DNA from: Coriobacteriales bacterium
Lineage (GTDB): Bacteria; Actinomycetota; Coriobacteriia; Coriobacteriales; UBA8131
NCBI GenBank assembly: GCA_031272005.1
Contig: JAISUQ010000159.1
Location: forward strand, 1-6,734
Direction: 5' to 3'
Length of the DNA: 6,734 nt
The notes under the pieces were generated by a model. The model had not been told where the DNA came from. It searched no databases and saw only the letters and a list, made by a program, of their open reading frames with translations. Both the position numbers and the translations under genes were made by a program. Every line of letters begins with the position of its first letter. The stretch's first letter is position 1. Positions 1 to 4,765 of this stretch are shown here, piece after piece.

Positions 1-1
1 G

Positions 2-2491
2 CATATCCTGGCGCCAATCGTCCGTGGGCGCAAAGGGGAGCACAGCAAGTTGTTCACCGAGCTTCGCCAGGGCGGTTTTGCCCGGGTGCGGGTGGATGGC
101 GTCGTCTATAACCTGGCCGATAAGATCGAACTGGACAAGAAGTTCAAGCACGACATCGAAGTCATCGTGGATCGCCTGGTACTCAAGCCGGAATCGGTCT
201 CCCGGCTGGCCGAGGCGGTGGAGACAGCCACCTCGTTAGCTGAGGGCAATGTGATAGTCCAACTGCTGGAAGGGCGGCGCGACGCGCTGATTGACCGCTC
301 AGAGGACGACAATGAGCTGTCGGAAGCTGGTACTGCAGACGATGCGAAGGCGGGCTCAGTCGCTGAGGATGCCGACGGCCCGACGCTCATCCCCGAGCAG
401 TTTGAGGCCTTCTCCCTGGCCCTGGCCTGCCCGGAACACGGCCACTCGATGGACGAGCTGGCGCCGAGGGACTTCTCCTTCAACGCTCCTTATGGGGCCT
501 GCCCGGAGTGCCTGGGCCTGGGCTTCAAGCGCGAGGTCGACCCGTCGTTGATTATCCCGGATCCCTCCCAGTCATTGGCGGATGGCGCCTGGGTAATTGT
601 TGGTTCATCTAGCAATTATTACCCTCAGGTTCTGGCGGCGGTGGCCCGGCATTTGGGCGTCAAGCTGAATACCGCCTTTGAGAAGTACCCGGAGCAGGTC
701 CGACACGCCTTTCTCTACGGCCTGGGCGATACCAAGATCCGGGTGGACTACGTCACCCGCGACGGCCGCGACACCCACTGGACGATGCGCTTCCCGGGCC
801 TGGTGAAGATCACCATGGAACGCTACGAGGAGACCACCTCCGAGACCATGAAGGCCCGTCTGGAGGACTTCCTGGCTATCACACCCTGCTCCACCTGCGG
901 CGGTGCCCGTCTGAAGCCGGAGATCCTGGCCGTCACTGTCGGTGGCGAGAACATCCATCAGGTGACCCTGCGCTCGGCTCGCAATTGCCTGGATTTCTTC
1001 GACGGCCTGAAGCTCAGTGAGCGCGAGGAGCAGATCGGTGGTCGGGTGATCAAGGAGATCCGCGAACGTCTGCGCTTCCTGGTGGATGTGGGCCTGGATT
1101 ATCTCACGCTGGAGCGGGCCACCGCCACACTGTCTGGCGGCGAGGCTCAGCGCATCCGCCTGGCTACCCAGATTGGCGCCGGATTGATGGGCGTGCTGTA
1201 TATCCTCGATGAACCGTCCATCGGCCTGCACCAGCGCGATAACGCCCGCCTGATTGCCACCCTGGAACGGCTGCGCGACTTGGGTAACACCGTCATAGTT
1301 GTGGAGCACGACGAGGAGACCATCCGCAGTGCCGACCACGTGCTGGACATCGGGCCGGGCGCCGGCGAGCATGGCGGTGAGATCGTGGCCCAGGGGACAC
1401 CAGCAGAGGTTACCCTCGCCGCTGGCTCACTGACCGCCGATTACCTCTCCGGACGGCGTGTGGTGCCCATTCCCGCGCAGCGGCGCAACCCCGGCAAAGG
1501 ATGCCTGGAGCTTTTGGGCGCCCAGGCCAACAACTTAAAAAACATCGACGTCAGCTTCGAGCTGGGCACCCTGACGGTGATTACCGGCGTCTCCGGTTCT
1601 GGCAAGTCTTCGCTGGTCACCGATACCCTGGCGCCGGCTCTGACCAATCGCATCCATCGCTCGCGTAAGCCAGTCGGCCCGTATCGCGAACTGAAGGGCA
1701 TTAAGCTGCTGGATAAGGTCATCGACATCGACCAGAGCCCGATTGGGCGCACGCCGCGCTCCAATCCGGCCACCTATGTGGGACTTTGGGACGATATTCG
1801 CCTGCTGTTCTCCCAGGTGCCGGAATCCAAGGCGCGCGGGTACTCGCCGGGGCGGTTCTCCTTCAACGTCACTGGTGGGCGCTGCGAGGCCTGCAAAGGT
1901 GATGGCCAGCTGAAGATTGAGATGCACTTCCTGCCCGACATCTACGTGCCCTGCGAGGTCTGCAAGGGCGCCCGTTACAACCGCGAGACCCTGCAGGTCG
2001 CTTACAAGGGCAAGTCGGTGGCCGACATCCTGGCCATGAGCGTCGATGAGTCACTGGAGTTCTTCGCCAGCCTGCCCAAGCTCAAGCGCAAGCTGCAGAC
2101 CCTGCATGATGTGGGCTTGGGGTACATCCATCTCGGCCAGCCAGCGACCACGCTCTCCGGCGGCGAAGCCCAGCGGGTCAAACTGGCCAGTGAGCTGCAG
2201 CGCCAGCAGACCGGCTCGACCTTCTACATCCTCGACGAGCCGACCACCGGCCTGCACTTTGACGATGTGCGCCAGCTGTTGGAGGTCCTGCAGCGCCTGG
2301 TGGATATGGGCAACACCGTGCTGGTCATCGAACACAACCTGGACATCATCAAGTGTGCCGACCGCATCATCGATCTCGGCCCCGAAGGCGGCGACCGCGG
2401 CGGGCATGTAGTTGCCTCCGGCACCCCCGAGGAGGTAGCCAGAGTGAAGAAAAGCTACACCGGCCAATTCCTCAGCCGCTTGTTCAAGTGA
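2..2491 (+). CDS. uvrA: Excinuclease ABC subunit A (UvrA), N-terminus cut off by window edge
   Basis: UvrA is the dimeric damage-recognition ATPase of nucleotide excision repair; it loads UvrB at bulky lesions. The open frame runs in from the left edge, giving 829 residues of about 940-990; the first Walker A motif lies upstream. Visible in this fragment: ILAPIVRGRKGEH at 2-14; first zinc site C143, H146, C167, C170; insertion-domain pair C296/C299; first ABC signature LSGGEAQR at 377-384 and Walker B YILDEPSIGLH at 400-410; second Walker A GVSGSGKSS at 529-537; zinc hairpin C628-x2-C631 and C651-x2-C654; second signature at 718-725 and Walker B YILDEPTTGLH at 742-752. All second-half ATPase motifs are intact, so the protein should be functional. 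Two oddities: the first zinc site has His where E. coli has its second Cys, and an acidic low-complexity stretch lies at about 91-132. A TTG at 50-52 is internal, not the start. Identity is essentially certain. Confidence 0.98.
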   Translation, partial: HILAPIVRGRKGEHSKLFTELRQGGFARVRVDGVVYNLADKIELDKKFKHDIEVIVDRLVLKPESVSRLAEAVETATSLAEGNVIVQLLEGRRDALIDRSEDDNELSEAGTADDAKAGSVAEDADGPTLIPEQFEAFSLALACPEHGHSMDELAPRDFSFNAPYGACPECLGLGFKREVDPSLIIPDPSQSLADGAWVIVGSSSNYYPQVLAAVARHLGVKLNTAFEKYPEQVRHAFLYGLGDTKIRVDYVTRDGRDTHWTMRFPGLVKITMERYEETTSETMKARLEDFLAITPCSTCGGARLKPEILAVTVGGENIHQVTLRSARNCLDFFDGLKLSEREEQIGGRVIKEIRERLRFLVDVGLDYLTLERATATLSGGEAQRIRLATQIGAGLMGVLYILDEPSIGLHQRDNARLIATLERLRDLGNTVIVVEHDEETIRSADHVLDIGPGAGEHGGEIVAQGTPAEVTLAAGSLTADYLSGRRVVPIPAQRRNPGKGCLELLGAQANNLKNIDVSFELGTLTVITGVSGSGKSSLVTDTLAPALTNRIHRSRKPVGPYRELKGIKLLDKVIDIDQSPIGRTPRSNPATYVGLWDDIRLLFSQVPESKARGYSPGRFSFNVTGGRCEACKGDGQLKIEMHFLPDIYVPCEVCKGARYNRETLQVAYKGKSVADILAMSVDESLEFFASLPKLKRKLQTLHDVGLGYIHLGQPATTLSGGEAQRVKLASELQRQQTGSTFYILDEPTTGLHFDDVRQLLEVLQRLVDMGNTVLVIEHNLDIIKCADRIIDLGPEGGDRGGHVVASGTPEEVARVKKSYTGQFLSRLFK

Positions 2492-2523
2492 CACCCGCTG
2501 ACACCCCAAGGCACCTGAGGCCG

Positions 2524-2532
2524 TGATACAAT
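2524..2532 (+). promoter_or_regulatory. Possible extended -10 promoter element upstream of the secreted-protein remnant
   Basis: TGATACAAT matches an extended -10 (TGn followed by TACAAT, one mismatch to TATAAT). It lies 33 bases after the uvrA stop. No -35 is found at normal spacing; CTGACA at 2498-2503 is 23 bases away. Transcription would start near 2539. It is the best promoter-like sequence ahead of the secreted-protein remnant at 2666, but the call rests on one short match. Confidence 0.35.
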
Positions 2533-2573
2533 AGGCAAACTATACATGGCAGAAGATGATTTGCAGCTATTGT
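2528..2573. repeat. Imperfect inverted repeat (12-bp stem with a 2-nt bulge)
   Basis: ACAATAGGCAAA at 2528-2539 pairs with TTTGC at 2560-2564 plus CTATTGT at 2567-2573. The result is twelve base pairs interrupted only by the unpaired AG at 2565-2566, with a 20-nt loop. The left arm overlaps the candidate -10, so it could be an operator-like dyad; alternatively it folds in the 3' region of the uvrA transcript. There is no U-rich tail, so it does not look like an intrinsic terminator. The stem is AT-rich compared with the surroundings. Confidence 0.5.
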
Positions 2574-2665
2574 TGACAGGGCAGGAGAATCTGAAAGATG
2601 AAAACCACCCATCTGGGCGAGCCTATGCGCTTGCGGCAATCAGGCACAGCGACCGTTTATGCACT

Positions 2666-2917
2666 ATGAGAAGAATGAACGCCTTACTGCTGAGCCTGCT
2701 GCTGGCTGCTTTGCTGCTACCGATATCCGCCTTCAGCGGGTTTGCTGCCGGGAGTCAGGCGGCCTTTGCCGATACCGATGATACCGATGAATCCGCGCCC
2801 GGTCAGCAGTTCCAGCTGGAAGTCACCATCCAGAATGCCCCCCAATGGTTCAATTTGCCAACCTCTGCCGGCTCGATGACTGAATCGTGCGACTGCGGAG
2901 TGGGTCTGGTGGCATAA
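2666..2917 (+). pseudogene. Truncated gene for a secreted protein (signal peptide plus start of mature domain)
   Basis: From ATG at 2666 the frame gives 83 residues. An RR-containing n-region precedes a leucine/alanine-rich core at about 5-20, and an A-F-A cleavage site follows residue 35. The mature part begins with an acidic spacer (DTDDTDESAPG) and then QFQLEVTIQNAPQWFNLP, which looks like a first beta strand of an extracellular domain. Third codon positions are GC-rich from 2675 to about 2860, as in a real gene. They are not from an earlier in-frame ATG at 2546 to 2665, so I prefer 2666 or 2675 as the start; neither has a clear Shine-Dalgarno site. From about 2870 the frame reads out of frame through an IS3 transposase remnant and stops at 2915-2917. 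The gene therefore looks disrupted by the IS insertion. Family unknown; a short intact exported peptide cannot be excluded. Confidence 0.5.
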
Positions 2918-3023
2918 CACTGAATGCATCACCGAGTACAACGATTATCACTCAGCAGCATATATCGAGGAGAAGTGGTACAGTGATAAGGTGGACTTAC
3001 GGAAGAAGCGTAAGGCCTCATGA
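2880..3023 (+). pseudogene. C-terminal fragment of an IS3-family transposase (OrfB, DDE integrase core)
   Basis: The frame gives 47 residues: LNRATAEWVWWHNTE, then CITEYNDYHSAAYIEEKWY, then a basic tail KKRKAS. The block ATAEWVWWHNT is the family's conserved stretch (usually ATxEWVxWxNxxRLH) just after the catalytic Glu region. The next residues align with the usual RLHEALDYxTPAEIE, including E, DY, A and IE at matching places. The RLH core has become CIT and the TPAE motif is lost, so the fragment is diverged as well as truncated. A TGA at 2877-2879 closes the frame upstream. Adding one C (GAC-CTG) would join it to LDD in another frame, suggesting a one-base deletion. Catalytic D, D and E are absent. 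Identification is from remembered family patterns. Confidence 0.7.
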
Positions 3024-3040
3024 AAAAGGGAAGCAAAACT

Positions 3041-3064
3041 CTCCACGAAACCTGGGGGGATTCA
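3041..3064. repeat. Probable right terminal inverted repeat of the IS3-family remnant
   Basis: Read outside-in on the - strand the sequence begins TGAATCCCCCCAGGTTTCGT and continues GGAG. IS3-family ends begin with TG, and many share the form TGAAccgCCCCggttttGTGGAG. Its position just after the transposase stop fits a right end. The matching left end is missing, so neither the repeat pairing nor a target duplication can be shown within the window. Confidence 0.6.
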
Positions 3065-3223
3065 CCCCGTAGGGATTCGCAGTCCAGTGGACTGCGAATG
3101 AGCGAAGCTGCGAATGCAGCGCTTGAGCCCATGGGCAAGGCAATTCATTGCGCCCTCTCAAGCAGAGCAATTTCGCAGGTCGGGAGGGCGCGATGAATCG
3201 TACCCCTACGGGGATTGCCGTAG
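3065..3223. repeat. Compact foldback element of nested inverted repeats
   Basis: The stretch is bounded by CCCCGTAGGG at 3065-3074 and its exact reverse complement CCCTACGGGG at 3204-3213. Inside are: a perfect palindrome at 3075-3099 (12-bp arms ATTCGCAGTCCA, 1-nt centre); a 9-nt direct repeat CTGCGAATG at 3092-3100 and 3108-3116; the palindrome GCCCATGGGC at 3127-3136; and a 17-pair stem joining 3143-3159 to 3182-3198, with two G-U pairs and a 22-nt loop. A 6-bp hairpin CTACGG/CCGTAG occupies 3206-3223. No protein-coding frame looks real. The form resembles dispersed REP- or MITE-like palindromic repeats, but copy number cannot be judged from one window. It lies between convergent genes and could also help end transcription, although no U-tract is present. 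Confidence 0.65.
3143..3198. repeat. 17-bp stem inside the foldback element
   Basis: ATTCATTGCGCCCTCTC at 3143-3159 pairs with GGGAGGGCGCGATGAAT at 3182-3198: fifteen Watson-Crick pairs and two G-U pairs. Each arm also overlaps a small palindrome of its own (GCAAT-TC-ATTGC at 3140-3151; CGAT-GA-ATCG at 3191-3200). This is the strongest structure in the gene-free region. Confidence 0.75.
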
Positions 3224-3244
3224 TTGGAATGAATCAGCGTATCC

Positions 3245-4456
3245 TCAACAGCAGCCTGCCGGCAGCGAACGGGCGAAGTCTTCTCCCAGCTTTTCGGCGG
3301 CGGCCAGGTCGTCTGCGGTAGGGGTGAACTGGACGCGCAGCGCGTCGGCAAACACGGCGGCCTTGAGGTCTGTCAGGCGGTTGGTCAGGTGGGGGATGGC
3401 CTCGCCGCTCCAGCCGTAGGAGCCAAACAGCGCTACCGGGCGTTTGGCGATGGCCACGGCATCCACACAGGCCAGCAGGTTCCAGACTGGTGGCAGGGCG
3501 TCGCGGTTGATGGTCGGCGAGCCGAGCAAGAAGGCGTCGCTATCATTCAGCGCTGCAGCCAGTTCGCTCAGGTCGTGCTGATTCAGGTCGTAGCAGGTCA
3601 CCTCAGCGCTCGGCAGGCCGCGTAACAGCCCGCGGGCGACATGACTGGCCAGCCGCTCGGTGTTGCCATAGGCACTGCAGTAAAACACCGGGATACGCTT
3701 GTTGGCACAAGGCTCCACGGTTGCCCATTGGCGGTAGCGTTCGAGGTTGCGCTGATACTCCACGCCAGCCGTCAGAATCGGCCCGTGCGAGGTACAGACA
3801 AACTGCGGGTCAATCGTCGCCAACCTGTCCAGGCCCTTGAGCACATAGCCCTTGAAGGGCCCGAAGATGCAGTCGAAGTAGTTCTTCACGGCGCCCACAT
3901 AGGCCTCGCGATAGGTGACCTTGGAGTCGAACAGCTGCGGCTCGCAGTAGTGCGCGCCGAGAAAGTCGCAGGTGAAGACCACCTTCTCCTCCGGCAGCCA
4001 GGTGAACATGGTATCCGGCCAGTGCAAAAACGGCGCAATCATGAAATGCAGCGTTTTGCCGCCCAAATCCAGGCTGTCGCCGTCCTTGACGATCTGCAGT
4101 TTCAGGTCGGCGCGGTTGGTGATGTTCTTCAGGTAGATGGCGCCGGCCTGGCTGATTACTATAATGATATCAGGGTAGCGTTCAACCAGGGCGGCCACGG
4201 TACCGCTGTGGTCCGGCTCAGTATGGTTCATCACCAGGTAGTCGGGTACCCGCCCGGCCAGGGCGGCATCCAGGTGGTCGAAGTAGGCCTCGCAGAAGGT
4301 CAGATGCGAGGAGTCCACCAACGCGATTTTCTCCGAACCGATAACCGCATAGGAGTTATAGCTGGTCCCGTATTCGGTGCGCATCACCACGTCGAAGATG
4401 CGCATATTGGGATTGAGTACGCTGGTGATAAGCACTGAGGGCGTCACGCTATCCAT
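3245..4456 (-). CDS. fprA: Flavodiiron protein (A-type flavoprotein), O2/NO reductase
   Basis: A 403-residue, two-domain class A flavodiiron protein, the standard length. Such cytoplasmic enzymes reduce O2 to water and/or NO to N2O with electrons usually supplied by rubredoxin. The N-terminal metallo-beta-lactamase-like domain (about 1-250) carries the full diiron ligand set: H78-x-E80-x-D82-H83 in NHTEPDHSGT, then H145, D164 and H224. The flavodoxin-like domain (about 255-397) has the FMN phosphate loop SAYGNT at 261-266 and the family block GSPTINRDALPP at 312-323. There is no fused rubredoxin or reductase domain. The ATG at 4454-4456 is chosen because GGAG sits five bases upstream; an in-frame TTG 36 bases earlier lacks support and falls inside a hairpin. 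The gene follows rubredoxin by 66 bases on the same strand, so the two are probably one operon. O2 versus NO preference cannot be read from sequence. Confidence 0.96.
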   Translation of the reverse strand: MDSVTPSVLITSVLNPNMRIFDVVMRTEYGTSYNSYAVIGSEKIALVDSSHLTFCEAYFDHLDAALAGRVPDYLVMNHTEPDHSGTVAALVERYPDIIIVISQAGAIYLKNITNRADLKLQIVKDGDSLDLGGKTLHFMIAPFLHWPDTMFTWLPEEKVVFTCDFLGAHYCEPQLFDSKVTYREAYVGAVKNYFDCIFGPFKGYVLKGLDRLATIDPQFVCTSHGPILTAGVEYQRNLERYRQWATVEPCANKRIPVFYCSAYGNTERLASHVARGLLRGLPSAEVTCYDLNQHDLSELAAALNDSDAFLLGSPTINRDALPPVWNLLACVDAVAIAKRPVALFGSYGWSGEAIPHLTNRLTDLKAAVFADALRVQFTPTADDLAAAEKLGEDFARSLPAGCC

Positions 4457-4461
4457 CTTTG

Positions 4462-4465
4462 CTCC
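4462..4465 (-). promoter_or_regulatory. Ribosome binding site of the flavodiiron protein gene
   Basis: GGAG on the - strand, five bases before the ATG at 4454-4456. It decides the start over the upstream TTG at 4490-4492. Confidence 0.8.
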
Positions 4466-4473
4466 AAACAGAG

Positions 4474-4505
4474 GCGGGGACGTGCCTGACAATTGGCGTC
4501 CCCGC
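4474..4505 (-). repeat. Hairpin between rubredoxin and flavodiiron protein genes
   Basis: GCGGGGACG at 4474-4482 and CGTCCCCGC at 4497-4505 form a perfect GC-rich 9-bp stem with a 14-nt loop. It starts 17 bases after the rubredoxin stop and ends 17 bases before the flavodiiron ATG, leaving the ribosome binding site free. No U-run follows, so full termination is unlikely. Partial termination, RNA processing or 3'-end protection of the rubredoxin message are all possible. Confidence 0.65.
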
Positions 4506-4522
4506 TGCTGACCGTGTCGGTG

Positions 4523-4678
4523 TTACTCGGCTGCGAACTGGTCCTTGCCCACGCCGCAGACCGGACAGATGAAGTCATCCGGGAGATCCTCCCAGGCGGT
4601 GCCTGCAGCGATGCCCAAATCGACGTCGCCGACCTCGCTGTCGTACGTGTAGCCGCAGACCTGACAGACATACTTCAT
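4523..4678 (-). CDS. rd: Rubredoxin, 51 residues
   Basis: A small mononuclear iron electron carrier. The protein begins MKYVCQVCGYTYD and has the two knuckles C5-x2-C8 (CQVCGY) and C38-x2-C41 (CPVCG), with 29 residues between them as in classic rubredoxins. The conserved W29, the LPDDFxCPVCG block and the F48 neighbourhood are present. The length is the family norm and there is no fusion partner. The ATG follows a strong AGGAGG by eight bases. It is the first gene of a probable operon with the flavodiiron protein, its likely electron acceptor. The reductase that would feed rubredoxin (NADH- or ferredoxin-dependent) is not in the window. Its short length makes it easy to miss in automatic calls; a longer frame on the opposite strand is only its shadow. 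Confidence 0.97.
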   Translation of the reverse strand: MKYVCQVCGYTYDSEVGDVDLGIAAGTAWEDLPDDFICPVCGVGKDQFAAE

Positions 4679-4686
4679 GTTGTTAG

Positions 4687-4693
4687 CCTCCTC
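4687..4693 (-). promoter_or_regulatory. Strong ribosome binding site of rubredoxin
   Basis: GAGGAGG on the - strand, eight bases before the ATG at 4676-4678. It is the best Shine-Dalgarno match in the window and contrasts with uvrC, which has none. Confidence 0.85.
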
Positions 4694-4701
4694 AACTCGC
4701 A

Positions 4702-4728
4702 GCGAACCCGCCGGCCGGCAAAGTTCGC
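4702..4728. promoter_or_regulatory. Inverted repeat in the rubredoxin leader / divergent promoter region
   Basis: GCGAAC at 4702-4707 and GTTCGC at 4723-4728 are exact reverse complements separated by 15 bases. The spacer itself contains the palindrome GCCGGCCGGC at 4710-4719. The site lies 24 bases upstream of the rubredoxin start and 38 upstream of uvrC. It could be a regulator's operator or a hairpin in the rubredoxin mRNA leader. The half-sites resemble CGAAC/GTTCG SOS boxes, but the spacing is not that of LexA. Confidence 0.45.
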
Positions 4729-4742
4729 AGTTTCCTGAAACT
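4729..4742. promoter_or_regulatory. Short perfect dyad upstream of uvrC
   Basis: AGTTTC-CT-GAAACT has 6-bp arms and a 2-bp centre. It occupies the position where a uvrC -35 box would lie (about 4731-4736), and no good -35 sequence is seen there. A repressor or activator site is plausible, but a dyad this short can occur by chance. Confidence 0.35.
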
Positions 4743-4749
4743 TAAGCAA

Positions 4750-4755
4750 ATAGTA
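4750..4755 (-). promoter_or_regulatory. Possible -10 element for the rubredoxin-flavodiiron operon
   Basis: TACTAT on the - strand fits the TAnnnT form of -10 boxes, about 70 bases upstream of the rubredoxin ATG. No convincing -35 is present. It overlaps by two bases the proposed -10 of uvrC on the other strand. Confidence 0.25.
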
Positions 4756-4759
4756 CCAT
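4754..4759 (+). promoter_or_regulatory. Possible -10 element of uvrC giving a leaderless mRNA
   Basis: TACCAT fits TAnnnT and ends six bases before the uvrC ATG, so transcription would begin at or next to the start codon. No Shine-Dalgarno sequence precedes that ATG (TATCGCC stands directly before it). This is the usual layout of leaderless genes in Actinomycetota and some other phyla. Confidence 0.45.
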
Positions 4760-4765
4760 ATCGCC

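Larger units (their letters stand above)
2866..3064 (+). mobile_element. 3' remnant of an IS3-family insertion sequence
   Basis: This stretch combines the end of an IS3-type transposase frame (stop at 3021-3023) with a terminal sequence ending in CA at 3063-3064, the usual IS3-family end. The left end, orfA and most of orfB are absent. The left junction with the secreted-protein gene lies between about 2850 and 2880 and cannot be fixed more closely. The 41 bases between the transposase stop and the IS tip are a normal distance for this family. The remnant cannot transpose by itself. Confidence 0.65.

Noticed and set aside
605..1372. A 255-residue open frame on the - strand opposite uvrA
   Set aside because: It is an antisense shadow of the conserved ABC region of uvrA with no independent support.
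2573..2602. TTGACA at 2573-2578 as a consensus -35 box
   Set aside because: Only GATGAA or AGATGA lies at the proper distance, a poor -10, and the box overlaps the right arm of the 2528-2573 dyad.
2535..2620. A cyclic-di-GMP (GEMM-like) riboswitch suggested by GGCAAAC at 2534-2540
   Set aside because: The GCAAA is consumed by a simple stem, and the second conserved block (GGGACGCAAAGCC-like) and tetraloop receptor are absent.
2546..2665. An earlier ATG at 2546 as start of the secreted-protein gene
   Set aside because: The 40 extra residues put a charged, non-coding-like stretch before the signal peptide, and third codon positions there are not GC-rich.
3143..3198. An intrinsic terminator for the convergent genes
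   Set aside because: The stem is strong but no U-rich run follows on either strand, so at most it may help termination.
3065..3223. A CRISPR array
   Set aside because: The repeats are inverted and nested, not a series of equal direct repeats with unique spacers.
3641..4438. A 265-residue open frame on the + strand opposite the flavodiiron gene
   Set aside because: It mirrors the codons of a well-supported gene and shows no family motifs or ribosome binding site.
4457..4492. Start of the flavodiiron protein at the upstream in-frame TTG
   Set aside because: The added 12 residues match nothing in the family, the TTG has no ribosome binding site, and it falls in the loop of the intercistronic hairpin. 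The ATG at 4454-4456 has GGAG at ideal spacing.
4702..4728. A LexA/SOS box controlling uvrC
   Set aside because: The half-sites CGAAC and GTTCG are present, but the actinobacterial/Firmicutes box needs a 4-base spacer and here it is 17 bases.
4493..4738. An 81-residue + strand frame spanning the rubredoxin gene
   Set aside because: It is antisense to rubredoxin, whose four Cys ligands, length and ribosome binding site are unambiguous.
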